Below are positions 1-8,148 of a DNA stretch of 64,000 nucleotides, piece after piece. Source of the stretch: Arthrobacter sp. ISL-65 (GTDB lineage Bacteria > Actinomycetota > Actinomycetes > Actinomycetales > Micrococcaceae); the NCBI RefSeq assembly GCF_018613795.1, contig NZ_JAGGPN010000038.1:1-64000 (forward strand), read 5' to 3'. The translations under genes and the position numbers were made by a program. The notes beneath the pieces are model-generated. The model ran no database searches. It saw only the letters and a program-made list of their open reading frames with translations, and was not told where the DNA came from. Within the stretch, counting starts at the first letter, position 1, and each line of letters starts with the position of its first letter.

Positions 1-299
1 TCCGCCACCACGACCACATCATCCCCTGGCACGACGGCGGAACCACCACCCTCGCCAACGGCGCCGGACTGTGCGAAGCCTGCAACCACACCAAAGAACT
101 GCCCGGCTGGAAAGCCCAACCCAGACCGGGTCCGAGGCACACCGTGGAGATCACTACGCCAACCGGTCACAGCTACCAGTCCACGGCACCTCCCCTACCC
201 GGGTCTAGATGGCCCGGAACCGGGCCAAGTGAAACCAGCCTGCCCGAAACCTGGGCGCGCGAGTCTCACGAGTCCGAACATCCCGGCCCTGCGCCGTAA
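1..299 (+). CDS. C-terminal end of an HNH endonuclease-domain protein (partial)
   Basis: Reading frame 3 is open from the window edge to a TAA at 297-299. It encodes RHHDHIIPWHDGGTT, then GLCEACNHTKELPGW, then a Pro/Ser-rich tail. The H-H-D-H-I-IPW block and the CxxC...NHTKE block are what one sees at the end of the HNH domain in the DUF222/13E12-type proteins that are abundant and repeated in Arthrobacter genomes. Most of the gene lies outside the window, so neither the N-terminal region nor the start can be judged. These proteins are usually of unknown cellular role. The assignment rests on the zinc/HNH motif alone. Confidence 0.7.
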   Translation, partial: RHHDHIIPWHDGGTTTLANGAGLCEACNHTKELPGWKAQPRPGPRHTVEITTPTGHSYQSTAPPLPGSRWPGTGPSETSLPETWARESHESEHPGPAP

Positions 300-393
300 C
301 TCGCTAGGCCGGGGCGGGCAGGCCGTGTCGCCTGAGCTCTGCGAGCACCAAGCCCGTTAATGGTTATGACGAATGGCCGACCTGGGGCCTGGC

Positions 394-822
394 TTAGGCC
401 TCCGGCACGAACTCCCCGTAGCCGGCGTCGCGAAGGCCTGCCCGCAGCTTTTCCGCGTTGGCGTCCAGCCGCGCCGGATCCGGATTGTGCTCGGCGGTGG
501 CGAAGTTGTATTCCGCCATGCTGTTGGAAGGCCACACGTGCACGTGCATGTGGTTGATCTCGTAACCGGCCACGATGAGTCCTGCCCGGGCTGCCCCGAA
601 CGTGTCCACCTGCACCGCGCCGATGCGCCGCGCGACTTCCATGACCCTCGACAGGGTCTCGGGCGAGGCGTCCGTCCAGCGGTCCACTTCCTCGGTCGGA
701 ACCACCAGCGTGTGCCCGTCCGCAAGCGGACCCATGGTCAGGAACGCCGAGACGTCCGGCTCGCGCCAGACAAACCGGCCGGGGATCTCCCCGTTGAGAA
801 TTTTGGTGAACAGCGTGCTCAT
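394..822 (-). CDS. HIT family protein
   Basis: A 142-residue histidine-triad protein, probably a cytoplasmic nucleotidyl hydrolase or transferase acting on nucleoside phosphoramidate or dinucleotide substrates. The HIT signature is seen as HMHVHVWP at residues 91-98, where the middle histidine is the nucleophile in this family. The upstream half contains the usual GxIP (GEIP, residues 11-14), the hydrophobic GPLADGHTLVVP strand and an alpha-helix. Length and layout match HINT-like bacterial proteins. The ATG at 820-822 overlaps the stop of the upstream dehydrogenase (ATGA type), so the two are probably co-transcribed. The substrate cannot be told from sequence. Confidence 0.9.
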   Translation of the reverse strand: MSTLFTKILNGEIPGRFVWREPDVSAFLTMGPLADGHTLVVPTEEVDRWTDASPETLSRVMEVARRIGAVQVDTFGAARAGLIVAGYEINHMHVHVWPSNSMAEYNFATAEHNPDPARLDANAEKLRAGLRDAGYGEFVPEA

Positions 823-1973
823 GCGTCAGCCCTTTCCGACGGTTCCTGCAGCGTGGATGCATCCAGGACAAAACGGTACTTCACATCACCTGCAACCATC
901 CGGTCATAGGCGTCGTTAAGTTGCTCAGCACCAACCAGTTCGATGTCCGAGACGACTCCGTGCTCGGCGCAGAAGTCGAGCATCTCCTGCGTCTCGGCGA
1001 TGCCCCCAATCAGGGAACCGGCGTAGGAGATCCGCCTTCTGATCAGTGCCCCGGGATTGACCGGCGGCATGGCTTTGGAGGGCAGACCCAGCTGGAACAA
1101 GGCCCCGTCCCGGCGCAGGGTCCGGAAGAACGGGTTGAGGTCGTGCGGTGCTGCCACCGTATCGATGATGACGTCGATGCTCCGGTTCTCAGCGGCCATC
1201 GCTTCCTCATCCCGCGAGAGCACTACTGCGTCAGCGCCCAGTTCCAGCGCCGCCGACACCTTGGATTCAGAGGTAGTGAAGACCTTGACCTCGGCTCCCA
1301 TCGCTTTTGCCAGTTTGACGGCCATATGCCCAAGGCCACCCAGGCCCACTACGCCGACCACGTGGCCCTTCCGGACACCGAAGTGGCGGAGCGGCGAGAA
1401 CGTGGTGATGCCCGCACAAAGCAGCGGGGCAGCCGCCGCAGGATCCAAGTTTTCCGGCACCCGCAGGACGTACCGCCGGTCCACCACCACGGACGTGGAA
1501 TAACCGCCCTGGGTGACGGCGTCCCCGTTCCTGGCGTCCTTGGCACCGTACGTTCCGGTCAGGCCGCGTTCACAGTACTGCTCCAGCCCTTCGAGGCAGC
1601 TCTCGCATTCCCGGCAGGAGTCCACCATGCAGCCCACGCCCACGCGGTCTCCCGGCTGAAAGTCCAACACGTCAGAACCGACGCGGCTGACCCTGCCCAC
1701 AATCTCGTGGCCAGGTACGAGCGGGTAGTTCTGGGAGCCCCACTCCCCCCGCGTGGCGTGAACGTCGGAGTGGCACAGCCCGCAGAACTCGATCGCAATT
1801 TCGACGTCGTCGGCTTTAGGTGCGCGGCGGGCAACTGTCAGCCCGACCAGTCCGCTTGTGGCGGATGACGCGCCGCGGGCGGCGGCATGGCGTCCTTCGA
1901 GGGGTCCGACGGCGGTCTCTTCCAGCGGGATCCGCAGGTTCAGCGGCGGGGGCACGGGGCGTCCAGGAGTCAT
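819..1973 (-). CDS. Zinc-dependent NAD(P) alcohol dehydrogenase
   Basis: A medium-chain dehydrogenase/reductase that oxidises alcohols or reduces aldehydes in the cytosol. The catalytic zinc site is shown by CGLCHSDVH and PGHE. The structural zinc lobe has four cysteines in CRECESC...C. The Rossmann fold carries GLGGLG. The order and spacing match the cinnamyl-alcohol-dehydrogenase-like (YahK/AdhC) group. The conserved part starts about 40 residues after the ATG at 1973; the leading stretch is Pro/Arg-rich and could be non-coding, but I found no better in-frame start with a ribosome site. It is followed directly by the HIT gene with a 4-base overlap. Confidence 0.85.
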   Translation of the reverse strand: MTPGRPVPPPLNLRIPLEETAVGPLEGRHAAARGASSATSGLVGLTVARRAPKADDVEIAIEFCGLCHSDVHATRGEWGSQNYPLVPGHEIVGRVSRVGSDVLDFQPGDRVGVGCMVDSCRECESCLEGLEQYCERGLTGTYGAKDARNGDAVTQGGYSTSVVVDRRYVLRVPENLDPAAAAPLLCAGITTFSPLRHFGVRKGHVVGVVGLGGLGHMAVKLAKAMGAEVKVFTTSESKVSAALELGADAVVLSRDEEAMAAENRSIDVIIDTVAAPHDLNPFFRTLRRDGALFQLGLPSKAMPPVNPGALIRRRISYAGSLIGGIAETQEMLDFCAEHGVVSDIELVGAEQLNDAYDRMVAGDVKYRFVLDASTLQEPSERADA

Positions 1974-2053
1974 ATGGCGACGCTACCGCGGCACCTCGGC
2001 GAGTTCCAACTGCTGGTGCCGTTCCGCCCGCCAACAGGCAGCCCCTCCGGTAA

Positions 2054-2896
2054 TCACCTTCCCGGATCGGCCCCCGTGGCCACCTGACGGGAGTCGTCGT
2101 TGGACCATTCGGAGAAGGAGCCGGGGAACAGAGCGGCACTGAAACCGGCAATTTCCAGGGCCGCTATCTCGTGCGAGGCCGTCACGCCGCTGCCGCAATA
2201 GACGGCGGTGGGCGTCGTTGCGTCTACCCCAAGGCCGGCGAAGCGCTGCCGCAGTTTCTCCGCGGGCAGGAAGCGGCCGTCGTCGTCGAGGTTCCCGGTG
2301 GTGGGTGCGCTGACGGCGCCGGGAATGTGGCCGGCCCGGGGGTCCACCGGCTCGACTTCCCCGCGGTACCGTTCCCCGGCGCGGGCATCCAGCAGCACGC
2401 CTCCGGCGGCCCAGTCCGCGGCCCCGTCGGCGTCGGTCACCTGCATGCCGCCGCCGGCGAGCGTCACGTCGCCGGCGTCCGGCTCCACAGCGCCGCCCTC
2501 CAAGGGCAACGCCGCCCTGCGCCAGGCGGCCAGGCCGCCGTCGAGCAGGTAAACGGTGCGCACGCCCGCATTCCGGAGCATCCACCACACCCGGGCAGCT
2601 GAGGTGTTCCCGGCATCGTCGTAGGCGACCACGACGTCGCCGTCGCGGACGCCCCAGGACCGTGCCGCTTCCTGGAAGCGTGCCTGCGAAGGCAGCGGAT
2701 GGCGCCCGTGGGCAGGATCTGCGGGGTCCGCCAGCTGGGTGGGCAGGTCGACATACACCGCGCCCGGGATGTGCTCCTTCAGGTAATGGCTGTGGCCATC
2801 CGGGTCCCCAAGCGCCCAGCGGACATCGAGCAGCACGGTGCGCTGACCGGAGGCCATCCGGGCGTTCAGCCCGGCCACGTCAATGAGGGTGTCCAT
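2054..2896 (-). CDS. sseA: Thiosulfate/3-mercaptopyruvate sulfurtransferase (tandem rhodanese)
   Basis: A 280-residue two-domain rhodanese that moves a sulfane sulfur from thiosulfate or mercaptopyruvate to an acceptor such as cyanide or a thiol. The N-terminal inactive rhodanese fold contains LLDVRW and a GHIPGAVYVD-like strand (EHIPGAVYVDL). The C-terminal domain has LLDARAGERYRGE and the active-site loop YCGSGVTA near residue 234, with the catalytic cysteine. CGSGVTA is the form common in the SseA/mercaptopyruvate group. The ATG at 2896 follows an AAGGAGA ribosome site. It sits head to head with the Cds1-like gene, another sulfur enzyme. Confidence 0.92.
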   Translation of the reverse strand: MDTLIDVAGLNARMASGQRTVLLDVRWALGDPDGHSHYLKEHIPGAVYVDLPTQLADPADPAHGRHPLPSQARFQEAARSWGVRDGDVVVAYDDAGNTSAARVWWMLRNAGVRTVYLLDGGLAAWRRAALPLEGGAVEPDAGDVTLAGGGMQVTDADGAADWAAGGVLLDARAGERYRGEVEPVDPRAGHIPGAVSAPTTGNLDDDGRFLPAEKLRQRFAGLGVDATTPTAVYCGSGVTASHEIAALEIAGFSAALFPGSFSEWSNDDSRQVATGADPGR

Positions 2897-2964
2897 CTGT
2901 CTCCTTGGGGTTTGCGCCGACTCTAACCCCGGTTGCCCGCGCCGGTAGGCTGATTCCGTGAGCA

Positions 2965-2995
2965 GCAGATTAAGTGAACGGGCAGATTAAGTGAA
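2965..2995 (+). repeat. 14-base direct repeat at the start of the Cds1-like gene
   Basis: GCAGATTAAGTGAA occurs at 2965-2978 and again at 2982-2995, a 17-base period. Each copy carries a GTG, but only the second (2991) opens the long frame. The first one (2974) meets TGA after six codons. It looks like a small tandem duplication that doubled the start region. Confidence 0.7.
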
Positions 2996-4073
2996 GAGGG
3001 CGGGGACCCGGGACCGGGCATGGGAGGACGAGGCTGTCCGCAAGATCAACGCGGAAAACAACCGGTCGGCCGACACCCACCTGTATTCCGTGCCGCTCCC
3101 GGAACACTGGGGCGTCCGGCTGTACCTCAAGGATGAATCAACGCACCGCTCCGGAAGCCTGAAACACCGACTGGCGCGTTCCCTCTTCCTGTTCGGGCTG
3201 GTAAACGGGTGGATCCACGAGGGCACCACCATCGTGGAGGCATCCAGCGGCAGCACTGCGGTTTCCGAGGCGTACTTCGCACAACTCCTGGGCCTGCCGT
3301 TCATCGCAGTAATGACACGCACCACCAGCCCGGAAAAGATCGCCCTGATCGAACAGTTCGGCGGCGCCTGCCTCCTGGTGGACCACGCTTCAGAGGTATA
3401 TGCGGCCGCCGCCGAGGTTGCCACTACGAGTGGCGGCCACTACATGGACCAGTTCACCTACGCCGAGCGCGCCACCGACTGGCGGGGCAACAACAACATT
3501 GCCGAATCCATCTTTGAGCAGCTGGCGCTGGAGGAGCATCCGGTCCCCCGCTGGATTGTGGTGGGAGCCGGAACGGGCGGGACCAGCGCCACGATCGGCC
3601 GCTACCTCCGCTATCACCGCCACGCCACGTCCCTGGCGGTTGTCGATCCGGAAAACTCCGCCTTCTACCCCGGCTGGCGGAGCGGCGCTGCGGACTTCAG
3701 CACCGGCATGCCCTCCCGGATCGAGGGGATCGGCCGGCCCCGCATGGAGCCAAGCTTCGTCCCCTCGGTTATCGACCACATGATCCAGGTTCCCGACGCC
3801 GCGTCGGTGGCGGCCATGCGGCACCTGCACACACTGGCAGGGCTGCACGCCGGGCCGTCCACGGGCACCAACCTCTGGGGTGTCTGGCAACTCGTCGCCC
3901 AGATGGTGGCGGACGGTGAACGGGGCAGCGTGGTGTCGCTGATGTGCGACGGCGGTGACCGGTACGCCGGCAGCCATTACAGCCCCGCGTGGCTGGCGGC
4001 CCAGGGACTGGATCCGCAGCCACACGAGGACACGTTGAAGGCATTCTTCGAGACGGGTGGCTGGCAGCCCTAA
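2991..4073 (+). CDS. Cds1-like PLP-dependent cysteine desulfhydrase/cysteine synthase family protein
   Basis: A fold-type II PLP enzyme of 360 residues. The PLP lysine is in SGSLKHRLA (Lys58). An Asn/Ser substrate loop follows in [12 protein letters not shown], and the phosphate-binding glycine loop is [13 protein letters not shown]. The opening, with [19 protein letters not shown] and LYLKDESTH, resembles the actinobacterial Cds1 group, whose M. tuberculosis member degrades cysteine to pyruvate, ammonia and sulfide. The GTG start at 2991 has only a weak ribosome site and lies at the end of a 14-base direct repeat. It is divergent from sseA, which fits a sulfur role. Substrate is inferred from family resemblance. 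Confidence 0.8.
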   Translation: MKRAGTRDRAWEDEAVRKINAENNRSADTHLYSVPLPEHWGVRLYLKDESTHRSGSLKHRLARSLFLFGLVNGWIHEGTTIVEASSGSTAVSEAYFAQLLGLPFIAVMTRTTSPEKIALIEQFGGACLLVDHASEVYAAAAEVATTSGGHYMDQFTYAERATDWRGNNNIAESIFEQLALEEHPVPRWIVVGAGTGGTSATIGRYLRYHRHATSLAVVDPENSAFYPGWRSGAADFSTGMPSRIEGIGRPRMEPSFVPSVIDHMIQVPDAASVAAMRHLHTLAGLHAGPSTGTNLWGVWQLVAQMVADGERGSVVSLMCDGGDRYAGSHYSPAWLAAQGLDPQPHEDTLKAFFETGGWQP

Positions 4074-4726
4074 AGCTCCACGGATTCCCGGCTGGAGAGG
4101 TGGGTGTACTCTGTGCCGTACTTGGCCCCGATCCGCTTGACATGGCCCTCCACCAGGCCCAGGCCGGTGTCATTCAGGAGCCCGTCGTGGATGGCGAAGG
4201 CCCGCTCCGCGCGGACGCCGATCACAAAGTCCACCACCTCACTGACCTTGTTCCACGGGGCATGGACCGGGACCAGGAGCGTACGCACGCTGATGCCGTC
4301 CGGAATGATGAACGAGTCGCCCGGGTGATACACGTCCTCGTCAACCAGATACCCGATGTTGGCGACCACCGGAATCTGCGGGTGAATCAGCGCGTGCTGG
4401 CCGCCGAAGCTCCGGACCGCGAACCCTGCGGCGTCGAACGCGGTTCCCGGTTCCACGGCATGCACGCGGTCAGCGGCATCCGGCGCTTCCTTGCGCACGT
4501 TCTGCGCCACGCCCTCCGGTGCGAAGAGTTCCAGCCCGCCATTGTCCGCAAGCGCGGAGGTCACCGCGGGAACATCGATGTGGTCGGCGTGCTCGTGGGT
4601 GATGAGGACGGCGTGTGCGCCGTCCAGCGCCTCGGCGGTTTCGGAGAAGGTCCCCGGATCCAGGACCAGCACCTGGCCGTCCTTCTCGAGCCGGACACAG
4701 GCGTGCGTGAATTTAGTCAGCTTCAT
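4070..4726 (-). CDS. MBL-fold metal-dependent hydrolase
   Basis: A 218-residue metallo-beta-lactamase-fold hydrolase. The dinuclear metal signature is [10 protein letters not shown] at residues 43-52 (His44, His46, Asp48, His49). It is followed by a later His in [10 protein letters not shown] and a GDSFIIP strand that supplies a bridging acid. The N-terminus [17 protein letters not shown] and the short length place it near the UlaG-like L-ascorbate-6-phosphate-lactonase/Zn-dependent hydrolase group. No signal peptide is present, so it is cytoplasmic. Its 3' end overlaps that of the convergent Cds1-like gene by four bases. Substrate unknown. Confidence 0.88.
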   Translation of the reverse strand: MKLTKFTHACVRLEKDGQVLVLDPGTFSETAEALDGAHAVLITHEHADHIDVPAVTSALADNGGLELFAPEGVAQNVRKEAPDAADRVHAVEPGTAFDAAGFAVRSFGGQHALIHPQIPVVANIGYLVDEDVYHPGDSFIIPDGISVRTLLVPVHAPWNKVSEVVDFVIGVRAERAFAIHDGLLNDTGLGLVEGHVKRIGAKYGTEYTHLSSRESVEL

Positions 4727-4821
4727 GAAGCCAGCCTAGGGACGGCCCCGATCAGTGTCCACGCGCCTCCGGCTGGTAACGTTAAAGCCTGCCATTACCC
4801 GAAAGAAAAGCGAGTTCATCC

Positions 4822-5283
4822 ATGCCACAACGCACCAGCGCTGACGGCAGACCACAGGCACCTTCGACGGCGGCCGGCGGGAAAGAGCAGCGCGTCACCA
4901 AGCAGCGGATCGCTGTCAGCGCCGCCCTGGACGAACTCAATGACTTCGTGAGCACCCAGGAGCTGTACCGGATCCTCCAGAACAAGGGTGTCTCGGTCTC
5001 CCTGGCCACCGCCTACCGGATCCTGCAGTCACTGGCCGACGAGGAACTGGTGGACGTGCTGCGCAACGGCGACGGCGAGGCCGTCTACCGCCGCTGCGCC
5101 GTGACGGTGCACCATCACCACCTCCTCTGCCGCAACTGCGGCAAGGCCGTGGAAGTGGAGGCCCCCGCCGTCGAGACCTGGGCCGCGCGGACCGCGCAGG
5201 AGCACGGCTTCACGGAAGTGGCCCACACAGTTGAGATCTACGGCCTCTGCCCTGACTGCTCTGCACGCAAGGCCGCGCAGTAG
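4822..5283 (+). CDS. zur: Fur family transcriptional repressor, probably the zinc uptake regulator Zur
   Basis: A 153-residue Fur-family repressor that binds DNA when loaded with metal. The winged helix (residues about 25-80) contains the QELYRILQNKGVSVSLATAYR recognition region. The dimer domain has HHHHLLCRNCGK and a late CPDC, the four-cysteine structural zinc site. The HHHH run and E/H residues in the hinge form the sensor site. It lies next to znuABC in the opposite orientation, and a perfect palindrome stands in front of znuA, which supports zinc rather than iron as effector. It begins with ATG 18 bases after an AAAGAAAAG purine stretch. Confidence 0.88.
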   Translation: MPQRTSADGRPQAPSTAAGGKEQRVTKQRIAVSAALDELNDFVSTQELYRILQNKGVSVSLATAYRILQSLADEELVDVLRNGDGEAVYRRCAVTVHHHHLLCRNCGKAVEVEAPAVETWAARTAQEHGFTEVAHTVEIYGLCPDCSARKAAQ

Positions 5284-5347
5284 GCAGCGCGCCGTAGTCA
5301 CCCTCTGCAGTAGGCAGCGAGTGCAGTAGGCGCCACCGCCAGCCTGT

Positions 5348-6223
5348 TTAGGCGGTCCGCATGACCCGGCCGTTGAGGCCGCGCTTGGCCCGGACACTGC
5401 CGATGACCCGGCACACCACGTAGATCAGGAACGAGAGCGTGGTGACGTAGGGGCTGATGGGGATGCGGCCGCCGAGGGCGAGCAGTATTCCCCCCACTGT
5501 CGCCGAAACGGCGAACACCACACTCAGCGCCACCACGAGGCGCGGCGAGGACGTCACCCGCAGGGCCGCAGCTGCGGGCGTGATCAGCAGGGCAAGAACC
5601 AACAGGGCGCCCACGATCTGGATGGACAGCGCCACACTGACGCCGAGGAGCACCATGAAAACCAGGGCCAGCGACCGCACCGGAACACCGCGGGCCTCGG
5701 CCAGCTCTGAATCAACGCTGGCGAAGCTCAGCGGGCGCCAGATGACGCACAGCGCGGCCATCACGGCCACCGCGGTCCCCGCCAGGACCTGGAGCTGGAC
5801 GGTGTCCACCGACACAATCTGCCCGGTGAGGAGTCCGAACTTATTGGCGGCCCTGCCCTCGTAGAGCGACAGGAAGAGAATGCCGAGCCCGAGGCCAAAG
5901 GGCATGATCACGCCGATGATGGAGTTCTTGTCCCGCGCCCGAACGCCCATGAGCCCGAGCAACAGCGCGGCCGCCACGGACCCCACCAGGGAGCCGAACA
6001 CCACGTCGGTGCCGACGAGGAGCGCGAAGGCAGCGCCGGCGAACGACAGCTCGGAAATTCCGTGGACGGCAAACGCCAGGTCGCGCTTCATCACGAAGGT
6101 CCCCACGAGGCCGCCGAGGAGCCCAAGCACCGCGCCGGCCCACAGCGAGTTCTGCACCAGCACCAGCAATTCGCCGTAGTTCTCGAAGTTGAACACCGAC
6201 TGCAGGATCGATTCCAGATCCAT
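5348..6223 (-). CDS. znuB: Zinc/manganese ABC transporter permease
   Basis: A 291-residue integral membrane protein of the ABC-3 family that forms the channel for divalent metal import. Seven to nine hydrophobic segments are visible, starting at LWAGAVLGLLGGLVGTFVM. The coupling region AEARGVPVRSLALVFM sits in the middle, as in ZnuB and MntB. The basic C-terminal tail (RVIGSVRAKRGLNGRVMRTA) is cytosolic. Its ATG overlaps the last base of znuC, so translation is coupled. The zinc assignment follows from the linked Zur and the histidine-rich binding protein. Confidence 0.92.
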   Translation of the reverse strand: MDLESILQSVFNFENYGELLVLVQNSLWAGAVLGLLGGLVGTFVMKRDLAFAVHGISELSFAGAAFALLVGTDVVFGSLVGSVAAALLLGLMGVRARDKNSIIGVIMPFGLGLGILFLSLYEGRAANKFGLLTGQIVSVDTVQLQVLAGTAVAVMAALCVIWRPLSFASVDSELAEARGVPVRSLALVFMVLLGVSVALSIQIVGALLVLALLITPAAAALRVTSSPRLVVALSVVFAVSATVGGILLALGGRIPISPYVTTLSFLIYVVCRVIGSVRAKRGLNGRVMRTA

Positions 6224-7038
6224 TAGGAACCCTCCCCCGCAGCGGCGTGCGCGTCGTCATGATGGTGGGTGGTGGCGTCGGGCAGACCGACGACGACGAT
6301 CCGGCCGTTGGCATGGATCACTTCCACGTTGCTGTCGTAAAGGTCGGAGAGGACCTCGGTGGTCATGACCTCGTGGGGCGTTCCCACGCTGAACCGGCCA
6401 CCGGCCAGGTACAGGACGCGGTCCACGTAGTCGATGATCGGATTGATCTCGTGGGTCACGAACACCACGGCGCTCTTCCGGTCATGGCACTGCTTGTTGA
6501 TGAGCGCGCTGACGGCCTGCTGGTGGTGCAGGTCCAGCGACAGCAGCGGCTCGTCGCAGAGCAGCACCTTCGGGTCGGTGGCAAGGGCCTGGGCCACGCG
6601 GAGACGCTGCTGCTCACCGCCGGACAGCTGCCCGACGGGGACCTTGGCGTAGTCGCTTGCCCCGACGAGGTCCAGAAGTTCGTCTATCCGGCGGTTGGCT
6701 TTAGAGGCACTCAGCCGGATTCCCCAGCGGTGCCCGTCGACGCCCAGGCCCACCAGGTCGCGGGCCCGCATGGGCGTGTCGGGCAGGAAGGGCTTCTGCT
6801 GCGGGATGTAGCCGATCAGCCGGCTGCCCCGCTCCACAGGCTGGCCGCCGAGGCTCGCGTGACCGGAGTGCAGCTGCTGTAGCCCCAGCAGGACCTTGAG
6901 GAAGCTGGTCTTGCCGCTGCCGTTTGGCCCCAGCACCGCGAAGAACTCCCCCGGATTGATGTCCAGGTTCAGGTCTTCCCAGAGCGCGCGCCGGCCGAAC
7001 TTCAGGGACGCCTGCTGCAGGCTGATGACTGGGTTCAA
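6223..7038 (-). CDS. znuC: Zinc ABC transporter ATP-binding protein
   Basis: The ATPase of the zinc importer. Visible motifs are Walker A GPNGSGKTS, Q-loop IPQQKP, signature LSGGEQQR, Walker B VLLCDEPLLS and the switch histidine in VTHEI. A longer frame opens at 7089, but a TTG at 7038 overlaps the znuA stop (TTGA) and has GAAGAG about eight bases upstream, giving LNPVISLQQASLKFGRRALW, the usual start of the family. I therefore prefer 7038, for a protein of 271 residues. The His/Asp-rich tail (THHHDDAHAA) may bind metal. It is the middle gene of znuA-znuC-znuB. Confidence 0.9.
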   Translation of the reverse strand: MNPVISLQQASLKFGRRALWEDLNLDINPGEFFAVLGPNGSGKTSFLKVLLGLQQLHSGHASLGGQPVERGSRLIGYIPQQKPFLPDTPMRARDLVGLGVDGHRWGIRLSASKANRRIDELLDLVGASDYAKVPVGQLSGGEQQRLRVAQALATDPKVLLCDEPLLSLDLHHQQAVSALINKQCHDRKSAVVFVTHEINPIIDYVDRVLYLAGGRFSVGTPHEVMTTEVLSDLYDSNVEVIHANGRIVVVGLPDATTHHHDDAHAAAGEGS

Positions 7039-8021
7039 CGCTGGCTCTTCAGTGCTTTGCTGACGTTTTCCACGTTGTCCGCCATCCATTCCAGGTAGGT
7101 CTTGCCGTCCGGAAGTGTTTCAGTGAAGTCCACCACCGGCGTGCCGGCGGCGCTGGCCGCGTTCTTGACGGCCTGGGTCTGCGGGCCTTCCGTCTGCTCG
7201 TTATAGGCGAGGAATCTCGTGTCCTTTGCCGCCACCGTCGAGGTGGCGGCCTTCAGGACTGCGGGCGGAACGTCGGCGCCTTCTTCCACGGCGGCCGTGT
7301 ACTCGGCAGGCGTGCGGTTCTCCAGTCCGGCCGCTTCCAGCAGGTACAGGGGAACCGGTTCGGTCACCGCGACGCCGGCGCCGCCGTGCGAGGTCTTCAT
7401 TGCGGAAATCTTACTCTCAAGCTTGGTGAGTCCGGACTTGAACGCGGCTGCATTGGCGGTGAACTGGGGGGCCGAGCCGGAATCGAGCGCGCCGAGCCGG
7501 GCCGCCACTGCATCGGCAAGGTGGGACATGGCGTCAAGGCTGTACCAGACGTGCTCGTTGAAGTCGCCGTGGACATGGGAGTGCCCGTCCTCTGCGTGGG
7601 CGGACTCTGCGTGGGCGGAGGCCGTGCCCGCCGCTTCCGGAGCCAGTCCGGACACCGCCACGGCACTGATGATGTTCTCGTGCGGCACATTGCTGTCGTC
7701 CGCCAGGGTGTGGATGAAGTCGTCGTAGCCGCCGCCGTTTTCCACCACCAGCTTGGCTTTGGACACGGTCAGCCGATCCTGCGCGTTGGCCTCGTAGGAG
7801 TGCGGGTCCTGGCTAGGACGGGAGATGATGGCCGCGACGTTGACCTTGTCCCCGCCGATGGCCTCAACAATGTCCCCATATACGTTCGTGGACGTGACAA
7901 CGGCGATGCGGCCGCTGGCGTCTGCGCCTGGAGTCGAGGCCGCCGGCGAACCGCAGCCGGTGAGGAGCAGGCCGAAGCCGGCCAGGGCGGCGGTCAGGAA
8001 AGTGCGAACGTTGCTGGGCAC
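7035..8021 (-). CDS. znuA: Zinc ABC transporter substrate-binding lipoprotein
   Basis: A 328-residue cluster A-I solute-binding protein, anchored outside the membrane and delivering Zn2+ to ZnuB. The signal peptide ends in a lipobox, LLLTGC, with the acyl-bearing Cys23. Metal ligands are expected at the His of DPHSYEA, at EHVWYS and in the later YNEQTEGPQ region. Between them is the mobile histidine-rich loop HAEDGHSHVHGD (with Glu/Asp), typical of zinc rather than manganese transporters. It is the first gene of the operon, downstream of a perfect palindrome at 8087-8111. Confidence 0.92.
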   Translation of the reverse strand: MPSNVRTFLTAALAGFGLLLTGCGSPAASTPGADASGRIAVVTSTNVYGDIVEAIGGDKVNVAAIISRPSQDPHSYEANAQDRLTVSKAKLVVENGGGYDDFIHTLADDSNVPHENIISAVAVSGLAPEAAGTASAHAESAHAEDGHSHVHGDFNEHVWYSLDAMSHLADAVAARLGALDSGSAPQFTANAAAFKSGLTKLESKISAMKTSHGGAGVAVTEPVPLYLLEAAGLENRTPAEYTAAVEEGADVPPAVLKAATSTVAAKDTRFLAYNEQTEGPQTQAVKNAASAAGTPVVDFTETLPDGKTYLEWMADNVENVSKALKSQR

Positions 8022-8086
8022 GGAGATACCTCGGTTCTGGACAGGTCAGGTTGCGGGGAGGGGGCAACCCCTAATCGAGTGTATCG

Positions 8087-8111
8087 CTAAATAGGAATGA
8101 TTCCTATTTAG
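8087..8111. promoter_or_regulatory. Candidate Zur operator in front of znuACB
   Basis: A perfect inverted repeat with 12-base arms (CTAAATAGGAAT / ATTCCTATTTAG) around one central G. It lies 66 bases upstream of the znuA start in an AT-rich island inside GC-rich DNA. The ATGATT core, arm length and place fit Fur/Zur-type boxes, and zur is encoded nearby. It most likely represses the operon when zinc is plentiful. The exact consensus of this organism was not checked. Confidence 0.8.
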
Positions 8112-8148
8112 AACTCCCGACGGCGGGGGCACCCGGGGCACCGGGCCG

